This document shows positions 1-7,601 of a DNA stretch of 48,729 bases, piece by piece (position 1 is the stretch's first letter; the number at the start of each line of letters is the position of its first letter). The stretch is from Flavobacterium sp. MC2016-06. GTDB taxonomy: Bacteria > Bacteroidota > Bacteroidia > Flavobacteriales > Flavobacteriaceae. A model generated the notes under the pieces. That model was not told where the DNA came from. It saw nothing but the letters and a program-made list of their open reading frames with translations, and made no database searches. The stretch spans positions 1 through 48,729 of the forward strand of contig NZ_WMID02000037.1 of the NCBI RefSeq assembly GCF_009711165.2. Reading direction: 5' to 3'. Position numbers and translations under genes: made by a program.

Positions 1-37
1 TCTCTCTAATGTCGAATCCTTGCTATTATTTCTCATC

Positions 38-70
38 GTAACAAAATTTATTAAAGTTAAATTTTGTTAC
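38..70. repeat. 13-bp perfect inverted repeat (hairpin)
   Basis: GTAACAAAATTTA at 38-50 is repeated as its exact complement at 58-70 with a 7-nt loop. The right arm runs into the first copy of the transposase-end-like repeat that starts at 66. It lies downstream of the minus-strand DUF5686 gene. It could act as a weak terminator for that gene or as a mobile-element terminus; the sequence does not decide. Confidence 0.5.
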
Positions 71-104
71 CGAAATAAGTAACCTTTACAGAAATGACAA
101 GATT
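66..104 (+). repeat. 39-bp direct repeat, copy 1 (IS-end-like)
   Basis: Copy 1 of a 39-bp exact direct repeat, beginning GTTACCGAAATAAGTAACC and ending ACAAGATT. Its first 25 bp are also found inverted at 48653-48677, where they cover the last codons and stop of a transposase. It contains an internal short inverted repeat, GTTAC/GTAAC. Best read as the terminal end of an insertion sequence or a remnant of one. Confidence 0.7.
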
Positions 105-128
105 GTGGAAAATGGATGCGAAATATTC

Positions 129-167
129 GTTACCGAAATAAGTAACCTTTACAGAAATGACAAGATT
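129..167 (+). repeat. 39-bp direct repeat, copy 2 (IS-end-like)
   Basis: Second copy of the 39-bp repeat, starting 63 bp after the first. The match to the window-end transposase extends slightly further here (ATTCGTTACC in both), so this copy resembles the IS terminus more closely than copy 1. It ends 12 bp before the stop of the DUF5686 gene. Confidence 0.7.
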
Positions 168-178
168 ATGTGCTAAAT

Positions 179-2668
179 TTAATCCAAAACATTCAAAATC
201 TTCAAGCCAAACACAACACCATTCTGCTGTATTCCACCTTGATAAGAATGTACATAATCTACCCTGAAAAGTTTAAATTTCCCGAAACCAAGATTGTCTA
301 AACCAACAGTAAGCTCAGTATACGGTTTTCTGTCTGGAATTGCGAGCGAATGAAAACCTAAATTCATCGTAGATTTTAATAGATTCAATAACGGGATTTT
401 ATTCATTATAAAACCAGTGTCATTGTATTCAGAATGCAGTTCAAAATAACTGTCATTTGTACTGTTAGCATAATACGGCATTAAATTGAAAACATTTAAA
501 TAACGATCAGTTGTTCCAATATGCGTTTGATTTCCGTTAAAATGTCTGTAATCAATAAAAGAAATATTGTCGGCATTAAAGAACTTTCCTGCTCTAAAAT
601 TCATTCCCATGGCACCTTTGTTTCCCAACGATAAATCATATTGTAAAGAAGCACCAACACGTTCAAATTCGTATTTTTTCTCGCTTGCAGCAAATGCTTT
701 TTCAAAGGCTAAAAATAGTGTAGGATACTTGTCATTTTTAACATTGTATCTTCCGTCAGGTCTAGAAATATATTTATTTCCAAAATTAATACGAGCACTC
801 ACATTAGCTTTAAATAAATGATGCGGATCAAAAGCGGGAGTTTCAAAATCATTTGGTGCCAGCGGATTATTAGACGAATAGATATCATCTCTTTTAAAGA
901 AAGAATAATCGGTTGTGTTAAAAAGAGGTTTTCGTTGTTCGTACGCCACTTTAGCATTCAGATTTATTCCATTGGCAACATCTTGAGAATAATTAATTTG
1001 AGCAAATTCTAAATTGTACAACTTCATATAATTGTCTTTAAAAAACAAAGAGCTGATAGAGTTTACAAGTTTAGTTATAGGTTCGGCACCATTAAACTGT
1101 GCCACTTTTGTTCCTCCTGAAACACCAATTGAAGCATAATTTATATTGTTGAATTTGTGATTGATTTCACCAACAATACGAAAACGTTCATCTGAAAAGC
1201 CATAATTAAAAGTAGTTTTTATAGAAGTACTTTTTCCTTTTTCTTCATTCCATTTTCTGAATGAAAACCCAGAATCAAAATTGAAACCTTGAACCGTATT
1301 AAAACTCAGTGAACTGATATTTAATAAGCCGTCATATTTAAAAGAATATTGTTTGAATGTATTCTTGTAATCATAGCCCGTTAAAACATCGAAAACTTTA
1401 AATTTATTATTTTTAGCGTCTACAGAATCAGTATATTTCTGAGTTTTGCGAATGGTTTGCAGGCTGTCTTTTTTAGTATAATCGTTACTTTCTTCTATCG
1501 TTAAAGGAATTGGGCGAATTTCATTCCAAAAAGCATCATCTTTTTTATTAGCATTGGCTTCAAAAGCAACGATTTCATTTCCAAAAGTTTTCTTTTCAAA
1601 AGATTCTGGAAATTCATAATTAGAATAAACGTAGTTGAATTGTCCAGAAAATTTCACTCCAAAAATTCCCGCATTAAAAGATAAAGTCTGAGCATTTTTA
1701 GACCAGATTTTGTTTTTAGAATTGTAATTAAAGCTTTGTTTTAAAGTCATAACTTCGGTAAATTCATTTTTCATGCGATAGCCTTTTATATTTAAATCTA
1801 TCGCGTAAATCGCAAAACTATCATCAACAATATAAATATAACCTTCAAAAACAGGTTCTTTATCTCGTTTTGGTGTTACTTTAATTTTGTTTATTTCGTT
1901 ATTATTCGAGTCAAAAAAAGTTCCCTCGAGTTTGTATTTATAATAATTGAAAGCATTATCGGCAATGGGTGAAATGAGCGGAATATCAAAATCTAAAGTA
2001 TTGTCGTAGAAATCGTAAGTTGATAATGCAGCAGTATTATAACTGTAACCTCTGTTGTTTCCAGAGATTTTAGAAGCAATAATTTTCTCTTTGAGTTTAT
2101 CTGGTTTTTGAAAAGTAACTTTAGAAAGCGTTTCAGATAAGTACAAAATTCCAGTTCCTGTTGAATCTAAATTAGAAGCCATGTCCTCGCCTAGATCAAC
2201 TTTCTGTCCTAATATTTTTTTAGGCAGATCTTTAACTTTAAACATTCCTTTTGAATAAAAATCGGCAGTATATCGGGATGTTTTTTCTGAGTTTTCTTTT
2301 TTGTTTGCAATTGCACTTTTAATAATTGCATTTGCAGGATTGTTTTTAGGATCAATCACAACTTCATTTAAAGCAAAACTTTCTTCCAGCATTTTTACAT
2401 CTAAAATCAATGTTTTAGAATCTGATGAAACAGTTAATTTCTGTGTTTTAAAACCTAAATATTGAAACGTAATCTTGTTTTTACCGATATCTTTTACGTT
2501 CAGTTGGTATTTTCCCTGCTCGTTAGAAGTTGTACCGCTATAGGTGTTTTCTTCAAAAACAGAAACAAAAGGCAGCGGATTTCCTTTTTCGTCTGTAATA
2601 GTTCCTTTGATTTGAGCAAAGTTTGAAATCGAAAAAAATAAAAAGGCAAGTAAAATATAGTTTCTCAT
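179..2668 (-). CDS. DUF5686 outer-membrane protein with carboxypeptidase-regulatory-like N-domain
   Basis: 829-residue protein. An N-terminal signal peptide (residues 1-18, ending NFAQ) is followed by a carboxypeptidase-regulatory-like beta-sandwich (about 19-100; GTITDEKGNPLPFVSV, then GKYQLNV). The rest is a long beta-rich region typical of DUF5686, a family restricted largely to Bacteroidetes. The many alternating hydrophobic strands and the C-terminus ending in VLD suggest an outer-membrane barrel. The substrate is unknown. A perfect -7 hexamer-type element (TATTTTTG on the minus strand, 2686-2693) sits 18-25 bases upstream of the ATG, so it probably has its own promoter. Confident in the family, not in any function. 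Confidence 0.88.
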   Translation of the reverse strand: MRNYILLAFLFFSISNFAQIKGTITDEKGNPLPFVSVFEENTYSGTTSNEQGKYQLNVKDIGKNKITFQYLGFKTQKLTVSSDSKTLILDVKMLEESFALNEVVIDPKNNPANAIIKSAIANKKENSEKTSRYTADFYSKGMFKVKDLPKKILGQKVDLGEDMASNLDSTGTGILYLSETLSKVTFQKPDKLKEKIIASKISGNNRGYSYNTAALSTYDFYDNTLDFDIPLISPIADNAFNYYKYKLEGTFFDSNNNEINKIKVTPKRDKEPVFEGYIYIVDDSFAIYAIDLNIKGYRMKNEFTEVMTLKQSFNYNSKNKIWSKNAQTLSFNAGIFGVKFSGQFNYVYSNYEFPESFEKKTFGNEIVAFEANANKKDDAFWNEIRPIPLTIEESNDYTKKDSLQTIRKTQKYTDSVDAKNNKFKVFDVLTGYDYKNTFKQYSFKYDGLLNISSLSFNTVQGFNFDSGFSFRKWNEEKGKSTSIKTTFNYGFSDERFRIVGEINHKFNNINYASIGVSGGTKVAQFNGAEPITKLVNSISSLFFKDNYMKLYNLEFAQINYSQDVANGINLNAKVAYEQRKPLFNTTDYSFFKRDDIYSSNNPLAPNDFETPAFDPHHLFKANVSARINFGNKYISRPDGRYNVKNDKYPTLFLAFEKAFAASEKKYEFERVGASLQYDLSLGNKGAMGMNFRAGKFFNADNISFIDYRHFNGNQTHIGTTDRYLNVFNLMPYYANSTNDSYFELHSEYNDTGFIMNKIPLLNLLKSTMNLGFHSLAIPDRKPYTELTVGLDNLGFGKFKLFRVDYVHSYQGGIQQNGVVFGLKILNVLD

Positions 2669-2685
2669 AAGGGTTAGTTCTATTA

Positions 2686-2693
2686 CAAAAATA
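2686..2693 (-). promoter_or_regulatory. -7 element TATTTTTG for the DUF5686 gene
   Basis: TAnnTTTG match on the minus strand, 18 bases before the start codon. No convincing -33 TTG lies at the usual distance. Confidence 0.4.
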
Positions 2694-2738
2694 GAATAAC
2701 TTCAAAGTGAGCTTATTAAAAATTTGTTAAATAAAGGA

Positions 2739-3152
2739 TTACAAAAAAGATTGAATCGCTAACTCATAACTTTTTAAACCAAAACCTAAAATAACGCCTT
2801 TAGCATTTCCAGACAAGTAAGATTGATGTCTGAAACTTTCACGAGCATAAGTATTAGAAATATGAACTTCAATAACAGGAGTTGTTATCGCTTTCATGGC
2901 ATCGCCTAAACCAATTGATGTGTGTGTGTAGGCGCCTGCATTTAAAATAATTCCATCAAAAGTAAAACCGCATTCTTGAATTTTCCCAATCAATTCACCT
3001 TCAATATTGCTTTGGTAATAAGAAAGTTCTACGTTTGGAAATTTTGCCTGCAGGATTTCAAAATAATCTTCAAAAGTCTGGCTTCCGTAAACTTCAGGTT
3101 CTCTTTTTCCTAGAAGGTTCAAATTTGGTCCATTAACAATGCAGATTTTCAT
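2739..3152 (-). CDS. aroQ: Type II 3-dehydroquinate dehydratase
   Basis: 137-residue enzyme of the shikimate pathway. It converts 3-dehydroquinate to 3-dehydroshikimate in the cytoplasm, forming a dodecamer in characterised homologues. Family motifs are intact: NGPNLNLLGKREPEVYG (residues 7-23, with Arg17 and catalytic Tyr22), NAGAYTHTS (71-79, Asn71 and His77), EVHISN (catalytic His97) and Arg108. An upstream in-frame ATG at 3212 would add 20 residues. That extension is low-complexity repeat DNA (three copies of AATGGCAA), and type II enzymes start at the MKIxxxNGPN motif, so the start at 3152 is chosen. Four porin-like genes separate it from xerD. Confidence 0.95.
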   Translation of the reverse strand: MKICIVNGPNLNLLGKREPEVYGSQTFEDYFEILQAKFPNVELSYYQSNIEGELIGKIQECGFTFDGIILNAGAYTHTSIGLGDAMKAITTPVIEVHISNTYARESFRHQSYLSGNAKGVILGFGLKSYELAIQSFL

Positions 3153-3180
3153 ATTTAAAGGTATTTTTTGAATTGAGATA

Positions 3181-3221
3181 TTGCCATTGACATTTGCCAT
3201 TGATTTTTGCAATTGCCATTT
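3181..3221. repeat. Three copies of TTGCCATT upstream of aroQ
   Basis: TTGCCATT occurs at about 3181, 3194 and 3214 within 41 bp. It reads as a small degenerate intergenic repeat that happens to be open in the aroQ frame. Confidence 0.4.
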
Positions 3222-3236
3222 ACTTTGTAAAAATAA

Positions 3237-3267
3237 AAAAACCGCTCCAATTAATAGAACGGTTTTT
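3237..3267 (-). terminator. Terminator of the minus-strand beta-barrel gene
   Basis: AAAAACCGCTC and GAACGGTTTTT form a stem with one mismatch and a loop of about 9 nt, with A/T runs on both sides. It lies 23 bp past the stop of the gene ending at 3290. Confidence 0.6.
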
Positions 3268-3289
3268 ATAAAACTATGTGATATTATTT

Positions 3290-3850
3290 TTAAAACATAA
3301 ATCCAGCTGATATTTGCACAGTCGAGTTTTTTACATCAGCATTTTTTGAAGCTTCTGTAAGTCCTAAACTATAACGACCTTGAAGGAAAAGATTTTTTGT
3401 AAGCTTGAAACCAATTCCGGCATTAAGTGCAAAGTCAAAAGTTTGAGCATCTTTTACATCAAAATCATTTTTTTCGCTTAATAAAAATGATGCTTGCGGT
3501 CCTGCTTCAATACTGAATGATTCTCCTAAATAAAATTTAGCCATAACTGGTATAGATAGATAGCCTAATTCATTTTTAAATTCAGTAGTTGCGTTTTTAT
3601 ACGATGCTCCTTGAGTAGAGTATAAAAGCTCTGGCTGAATAGAAAAGCTGTCAAGTAATTTTAATTCGGCTACTAAACCTGCGTGGTAGCTTGTAATACC
3701 ATTTTTGTCAAAAGCAACTCCTTCTAAAGCGGCGTCTCCTGTTTGGCTCGCAAAATTAACCCCTGCTTTAACTCCAAGTCGTAAAAACTGTGCCTGAATT
3801 GTAGCCGATGTTGCGATGAACAATACAGCTGCTAAAATTATTTTTTTCAT
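3290..3850 (-). CDS. Porin-family outer-membrane beta-barrel protein (OMP_b-brl_2)
   Basis: 186 residues. The signal peptide is cleaved near residue 20 (SATIQAQ). The mature part begins with LGVKAGVNFASQTGD and continues as amphipathic strands to a C-terminal aromatic (GFMF), the usual outer-membrane insertion signal. GVKAGVNF, FSIQPELLYSTQGA, FSIEAGPQASFLLS and LFLQGRYSLGLTE match positions in the three plus-strand neighbours at 4513, 5219 and 5863, so the four are paralogues. The predicted barrel is eight-stranded. The ligand is unknown; PorT-type annotation would be a similarity label only. A -7 element lies at 3898-3905. Confidence 0.88.
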   Translation of the reverse strand: MKKIILAAVLFIATSATIQAQFLRLGVKAGVNFASQTGDAALEGVAFDKNGITSYHAGLVAELKLLDSFSIQPELLYSTQGASYKNATTEFKNELGYLSIPVMAKFYLGESFSIEAGPQASFLLSEKNDFDVKDAQTFDFALNAGIGFKLTKNLFLQGRYSLGLTEASKNADVKNSTVQISAGFMF

Positions 3851-3897
3851 AAAAAATGTTTTAAAAGTTTGATATTTCTTAATGTTCTCTACAATAT

Positions 3898-3905
3898 CAA
3901 AACTA
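3898..3905 (-). promoter_or_regulatory. -7 element TAGTTTTG of the minus-strand beta-barrel gene
   Basis: Exact TAnnTTTG match on the minus strand, 48 bases upstream of the start at 3850. No clear -33 TTG is visible. Confidence 0.4.
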
Positions 3906-4264
3906 GCTATTTCACATTTTATTGTTTTATATCCTATTCTGATTAATTAATAGAATTCCCATACTTTTTTTTCTTAGAGCCTAAATAGTTTATTATTGAA
4001 GGTCTTAGACTAAAATGTGTTTTGTCTTTTTTTATTGCTTTTTTAATTTTTAAAGGCTGTTTTTTATTAAGCAGGTTTTTAATTTTAATCATTGTTAGTA
4101 ACGAAAAATTTTTTAGATAAAACATTATCAGCTGTTATGTAAATTCTTGGGCGAATATTTCAGTTGATAAAGTTTTTAGATTTTTTATAATTATTATTAG
4201 AAAATGCAATCTAATTAGATATTAGTTTTGCCTAATATTTTAAGATTGAACTAAAATAGTTTTT
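3906..4264. other. AT-rich intergenic stretch without a supported gene
   Basis: Part of a 662-bp gap between divergent beta-barrel genes. An open minus-strand frame of 60 codons (3943-4125) exists, but it is Lys/Asn/Ile-rich, has no homology I recognise and is of the kind expected by chance at this composition. A perfect -7 element at 4223-4230 and a strong terminator at 4265-4292 are listed separately. Confidence 0.6.
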
Positions 4265-4292
4265 AAGCCTTCTTTTTAAGAAGGCTTTTTTT
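4223..4292 (+). ncRNA. Candidate short transcript between a -7 element and a terminator
   Basis: TAGTTTTG at 4223-4230 is an exact Bacteroidetes -7 element. AAGCCTTCTT (4265-4274) pairs perfectly with AAGAAGGCTT (4278-4287) and a run of seven T follows. No plus-strand gene lies between 3850 and 4264, so the terminator has no obvious client. A transcript of roughly 55 nt would result if the promoter is active. No clear -33 element supports it, so this is only a candidate. Confidence 0.25.
4265..4292 (+). terminator. Strong Rho-independent terminator without upstream gene
   Basis: A 10-bp perfect stem with a 3-nt loop of T, then a T tract on the plus strand. The minus strand has no T tract after the stem, so it works in the plus direction only. 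Confidence 0.75.
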
Positions 4293-4477
4293 ATTTTGAA
4301 AGATTTTACCTGCTAAATTTTGATTTTTTTTCACGTCAAAATCTTTTTGTTTTTTAGTGAGAATAGTAAGATTAATATATTTTAAATCAATGTTGTACAG
4401 GTGTTAATGGTTTTTTAGTTTCAGTTTTGGTAATTGTTTTTTAATTTGTTTTATTAGGAATTTTAACATGTGTTTTT

Positions 4478-4485
4478 TAGGTTTG
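4478..4485 (+). promoter_or_regulatory. -7 element TAGGTTTG of the 4513 beta-barrel gene
   Basis: Exact TAnnTTTG match 27 bases upstream of the ATG at 4513. The -33 position lacks TTG. Confidence 0.4.
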
Positions 4486-4512
4486 TTTTCTAAACTTTAA
4501 CAAAATAAAAAA

Positions 4513-5082
4513 ATGAAAAAAATTATTTTATCAACAGTTGCTATTTTAGCGTTTGGATTTGCAAATGCTCAACAGACTAGATTTGGTGTAAAGGGAGGTT
4601 TAAACCTTACAACTTTTGCAGGTGGAAACTATTGGGATGCTAAATCATTGGTAGGTTTTCATGTTGGAGGTTTTGCAGAAATTAAAGTTATCGAAAGATT
4701 AGCCATTCAGCCAGAGCTTTTATTTTCTACACAAGGCGCTAAACTTGATAATTTAGATATTAATTCTAAACTGAACTATTTAAATATTCCAGTGTTGGCT
4801 AAATTTTTTATAACTAAGCAATTCACTGTGGAAGCTGGTCCGCAAATTGGATTTTTATTATCTGCAAAAAATGACGGAGAAGATGCTAAAGATGCTTTTA
4901 AATCTACAGATTTTGGCTTTAATTTTGGTGCAGGATATAATTTTACAGATAATGTTTCAGTAGGCCTTCGTTATACTGTAGGTTTGTCTAATATTGCAGA
5001 TTATAATGCTCAGGATTTAGAAGATTATTATGATAGTCCTAAAAACAGTGTTTTAGCTTTGTCTTTAGCTTATAAATTCTAA
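4513..5082 (+). CDS. Porin-family outer-membrane beta-barrel protein (OMP_b-brl_2), paralogue 2
   Basis: 189 residues. The signal peptide (about 1-19, ending FANAQ) is followed by TRFGVKGGLNLTTFAGGN and a series of beta strands. The central RLAIQPELLFSTQGAKL and FTVEAGPQIGFLLSAKND are nearly the same as in the 5863 gene, marking a recent duplication. The C-terminus ends in LAYKF, the terminal Phe expected for barrel assembly. It has its own -7 element upstream and its own terminator at 5110-5137, so the gene is monocistronic. The ligand is unknown. Confidence 0.88.
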   Translation: MKKIILSTVAILAFGFANAQQTRFGVKGGLNLTTFAGGNYWDAKSLVGFHVGGFAEIKVIERLAIQPELLFSTQGAKLDNLDINSKLNYLNIPVLAKFFITKQFTVEAGPQIGFLLSAKNDGEDAKDAFKSTDFGFNFGAGYNFTDNVSVGLRYTVGLSNIADYNAQDLEDYYDSPKNSVLALSLAYKF

Positions 5083-5109
5083 TAATACTATTTTTTTAAA
5101 ATATCACAA

Positions 5110-5137
5110 AACCCTTCCTTGATTAGGAAGGGTTTTT
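5110..5137 (+). terminator. Terminator of the 4513 gene
   Basis: AACCCTTCCT and AGGAAGGGTT form a 10-bp stem with a 5-nt loop and a T run. It closely resembles the terminator at 6500-6527 behind the third plus-strand paralogue. Confidence 0.85.
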
Positions 5138-5218
5138 TATGCTGAACCCTCATTAAACTAGATACACTTTTATAATATTTTATATTTTATTCACATTAAT
5201 TTTAACCAAAAACAAAAA

Positions 5219-5740
5219 ATGAAAAGATTTCTTTTATCTGCAATTGCAGTTATGGCATTTGGATTTGTAAATGCTCAAAATGGGCACTTTAAAATTGGAG
5301 CGCATACCGGTCTTCCTATTGGAGATGCTTCAGATTTATTTACTATTAATTTAGGTGTCGATGCGGCATATCTTTGGAATTTAGGTGATAAATTCAGTGC
5401 TGGTGCAACTACAGGTTATACTATTTATTCGGGCAAAAGGGAAACATATAATTATGGTGGTATGTCTTATGAAAATAAAATAAAAGATGCTAGTTTTATT
5501 CCTGTGGCTGGTACAGCACAATATTCTATAAACAATAATTTATTTGTTGGTTTAGATTTAGGATACGCTTTTTTTCTAGGACAAAATAGTGTTGGAGCAA
5601 CAGACACTGGAGGCGGGGTTTTATTTCAACCAAAATTTGGTTATCAGAATAACAAAATAGAATTGTTTGCAACTTATAAATCAATTAGCGATGATAGAAG
5701 TCTTTCTTCATTGAATATTGGATTTAATTATAAGTTTTAA
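5219..5740 (+). CDS. Outer-membrane beta-barrel protein, paralogue 3 (divergent)
   Basis: 173 residues with a signal peptide almost identical in style to its neighbours (MAFGFVNAQ, cleavage near 19-20). The mature protein is beta-rich (FKIGAHTGLPIGDAS, AYLWNLGDKFSAGATTGY, LFVGLDLGYAFFLGQ) and ends in GFNYKF. It lacks the QPELLFSTQGA segment shared by the other three and is the most divergent member of the cluster. No perfect -7 element is visible upstream. A terminator follows at 5764. Function unknown beyond an outer-membrane barrel. Confidence 0.85.
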   Translation: MKRFLLSAIAVMAFGFVNAQNGHFKIGAHTGLPIGDASDLFTINLGVDAAYLWNLGDKFSAGATTGYTIYSGKRETYNYGGMSYENKIKDASFIPVAGTAQYSINNNLFVGLDLGYAFFLGQNSVGATDTGGGVLFQPKFGYQNNKIELFATYKSISDDRSLSSLNIGFNYKF

Positions 5741-5763
5741 TTTTCATAATATAAAATACTGAG

Positions 5764-5789
5764 CCTTCCTAAAACAGGAAGGTTTTTTT
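5764..5789 (+). terminator. Terminator of the 5219 gene
   Basis: CCTTCCT and AGGAAGG form a 7-bp stem with a short A-rich loop, followed by seven T. Confidence 0.8.
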
Positions 5790-5820
5790 GTATCTATTTA
5801 TTATTTTGTAAGAATAAAGC

Positions 5821-5828
5821 TATATTTG
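5821..5828 (+). promoter_or_regulatory. -7 element TATATTTG of the 5863 gene
   Basis: Exact TAnnTTTG match 34 bases upstream of the ATG at 5863. No TTG at the usual -33 spacing. Confidence 0.45.
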
Positions 5829-5862
5829 TATTGAATAGATTTGTTAATTTTAAAGATAGGGA

Positions 5863-6486
5863 ATGAAAAAAAACATTTTAGTATTAGTAGCAGTTTTGGT
5901 TTTTGGTGCATCAAATGCACAAGAAGTTAAGTTTGGTGTAAAAGGAGGTATGAATGTTTCTGATTTTATTGGAAAAACAGATGGAGCTGATTTTAAATCG
6001 AGAGTAGGATTTAATGTAGGAGGGTTTATAGCTATTAAATTTTCTGAGCAATTTACACTACAGCCCGAAGTTTTATTTTCTGAACAAGGTGCAAAATTAG
6101 ACAACTTGGAAGATGTAATTGTAAATTTATATGAAGATGGAAATGCTAAATTCAAATTGTCTTACATAAATATCCCAATAATGTTTAAGTGTTATATTGA
6201 CGAAAAGTTTAATTTAGAGTTTGGACCGCAAATTGGGTTTTTAACTTCTGCAAAAATAGCTGTAAAATTAAATGACTATAATCAAACTGTAAGTAAAGAT
6301 GCTAAAGATTTTTTTGAGTCTATTGATTTAGGTTTGAATGTAGGAGCAGGATATGATTTTACTGAACATATTTCCGCTGGAATAAGATATAATTTAGGAT
6401 TATCTAATATCGCGAAAACAGAAGATGGAGATCCATCAAAAGTTAGAAACAGTGTTTTTTCTCTATCTGCAGGATATAGATTCTAA
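5863..6486 (+). CDS. Porin-family outer-membrane beta-barrel protein (OMP_b-brl_2), paralogue 4
   Basis: 207 residues. The signal peptide (1-19) ends in SNAQ. The mature part has VKFGVKGGMNVSDFIGK, FTLQPEVLFSEQGAKL, FNLEFGPQIGFLTSAK and HISAGIRYNLGLSNI, each aligning with the 4513 product, and ends in AGYRF. An insertion of about 15 residues around 80-100 (VIVNLYEDGNAKFK) lengthens one loop relative to its paralogues. In such barrels the extracellular loops usually determine binding, so this could alter the ligand (inference). Monocistronic, with its own -7 element and terminator. Confidence 0.88.
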   Translation: MKKNILVLVAVLVFGASNAQEVKFGVKGGMNVSDFIGKTDGADFKSRVGFNVGGFIAIKFSEQFTLQPEVLFSEQGAKLDNLEDVIVNLYEDGNAKFKLSYINIPIMFKCYIDEKFNLEFGPQIGFLTSAKIAVKLNDYNQTVSKDAKDFFESIDLGLNVGAGYDFTEHISAGIRYNLGLSNIAKTEDGDPSKVRNSVFSLSAGYRF

Positions 6487-6499
6487 AATTTATTTAAAA

Positions 6500-6527
6500 A
6501 ACCTTCCCTAATCAGGAAGGTTTTTTT
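6500..6527 (+). terminator. Terminator of the 5863 gene
   Basis: AACCTTCC and GGAAGGTT form an 8-bp stem with a 7-nt loop, followed by seven T. It ends 28 bases before the likely xerD start. Confidence 0.85.
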
Positions 6528-6555
6528 ATGCATAAAAATGTTTTACTTTGTAACT

Positions 6556-7452
6556 ATGAACTGGAACAGGTATATAAAAGATTATCAATCGTATTTGCGA
6601 ATAGAAAGAGGTTTGTCTAAAAATACAATTGAAAATTATGGCTTTGATATTGAACGATTGTGTCTTTTTTTAGAAAACAAAAAAATTGATGTTTCACCTT
6701 TAAAAATTACAGACGAAATCGTACAGCAGTTTATTTATGAAGTTGCCAAAGAAGTAAATCCTAGATCTCAGGCGCGCATTATTTCTGGACTAAAAAGCTT
6801 TTTTAATTATTTAGTTTTTGAAGATTATAGAAACGATAATCCATTAGAATTAATCGAAACCCCAAAAACAGGTAGAAAACTGCCAGATACATTGTCTATT
6901 CAAGAAATTGATTCTCTTATTGCTGTTATAGATTTAAGTTCTAATGAAGGCGAGAGAAACCGCGCCATGATTGAAACTTTGTACGGTTGCGGACTGCGTG
7001 TTTCAGAATTAGTTTCGCTTAAAATATCCGATTTGTTTTTTGAAGAAGGTTTTGTTAAGATTACCGGAAAAGGCAATAAAGAGCGCTTTGTGCCCGTAGG
7101 TAAATTTGCGCAGCGGTATATGGAAATATACCAAAAAGAAATTCGATGTAATCTTACTATTAAAAAAGGCTTTGAAGATACTTTGTTTTTAAACAGAAGA
7201 GGAGGACAGCTCACACGTGCAATGGTCTTTACTATTATAAAAACCTTAGCACTAAAAGTTGGATTAAAGAAAAATATCAGCCCGCATACATTACGGCATT
7301 CATTTGCAACACATCTTTTAGAAAATGGTGCAGATTTAAGATCGATACAGCTTATGCTTGGTCATGAATCAATTACAACAACAGAAATTTATGTGCATTT
7401 AGATCGAAGTTTCTTAAAAGAAGTGATGTATTCTTTTCATCCAAGGAAATAA
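6556..7452 (+). CDS. xerD: Site-specific tyrosine recombinase XerD
   Basis: 298 residues from the ATG at 6556, the same length as E. coli XerD. Catalytic residues fall at Arg148, Lys172, His244, Arg247, His270 and Tyr279, exactly the E. coli XerD numbering. This supports the start at 6556 over the ATG at 6538, which would add only MFYFVT. The N-terminal SAM-like core-binding domain spans about 1-100 and the catalytic domain 110-298 (GCGLRVSEL, HTLRHSFATHLL, LGHESITTTEIYVHLD). With XerC it resolves chromosome dimers at dif; neither the partner nor a dif site is recognised here. The gene stands alone after a terminator. Confidence 0.96.
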   Translation: MNWNRYIKDYQSYLRIERGLSKNTIENYGFDIERLCLFLENKKIDVSPLKITDEIVQQFIYEVAKEVNPRSQARIISGLKSFFNYLVFEDYRNDNPLELIETPKTGRKLPDTLSIQEIDSLIAVIDLSSNEGERNRAMIETLYGCGLRVSELVSLKISDLFFEEGFVKITGKGNKERFVPVGKFAQRYMEIYQKEIRCNLTIKKGFEDTLFLNRRGGQLTRAMVFTIIKTLALKVGLKKNISPHTLRHSFATHLLENGADLRSIQLMLGHESITTTEIYVHLDRSFLKEVMYSFHPRK

Positions 7453-7601
7453 AATTTCGTTCTGAGCAATGATTTTTAAAGGAAATAGTAATATATTGTA
7501 TTAATATTTTGTAATAACGTATAATAAAATTAAGGTTTAAAGTGTTTTATTTTTTTGACTTTGATATTTTTTAATAATTCATTTACACAAATAAGTATTA
7601 T

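Noticed and set aside
3153..3212. Upstream ATG for aroQ
   Set aside because: The 20 extra residues are encoded by a small repeat, and the family starts at MKIxxxNGPN.
3943..4125. Open frame of 60 codons on the minus strand
   Set aside because: Lys/Ile/Asn-rich low-complexity translation, no recognisable family, no promoter, and such frames arise by chance in AT-rich intergenic DNA.
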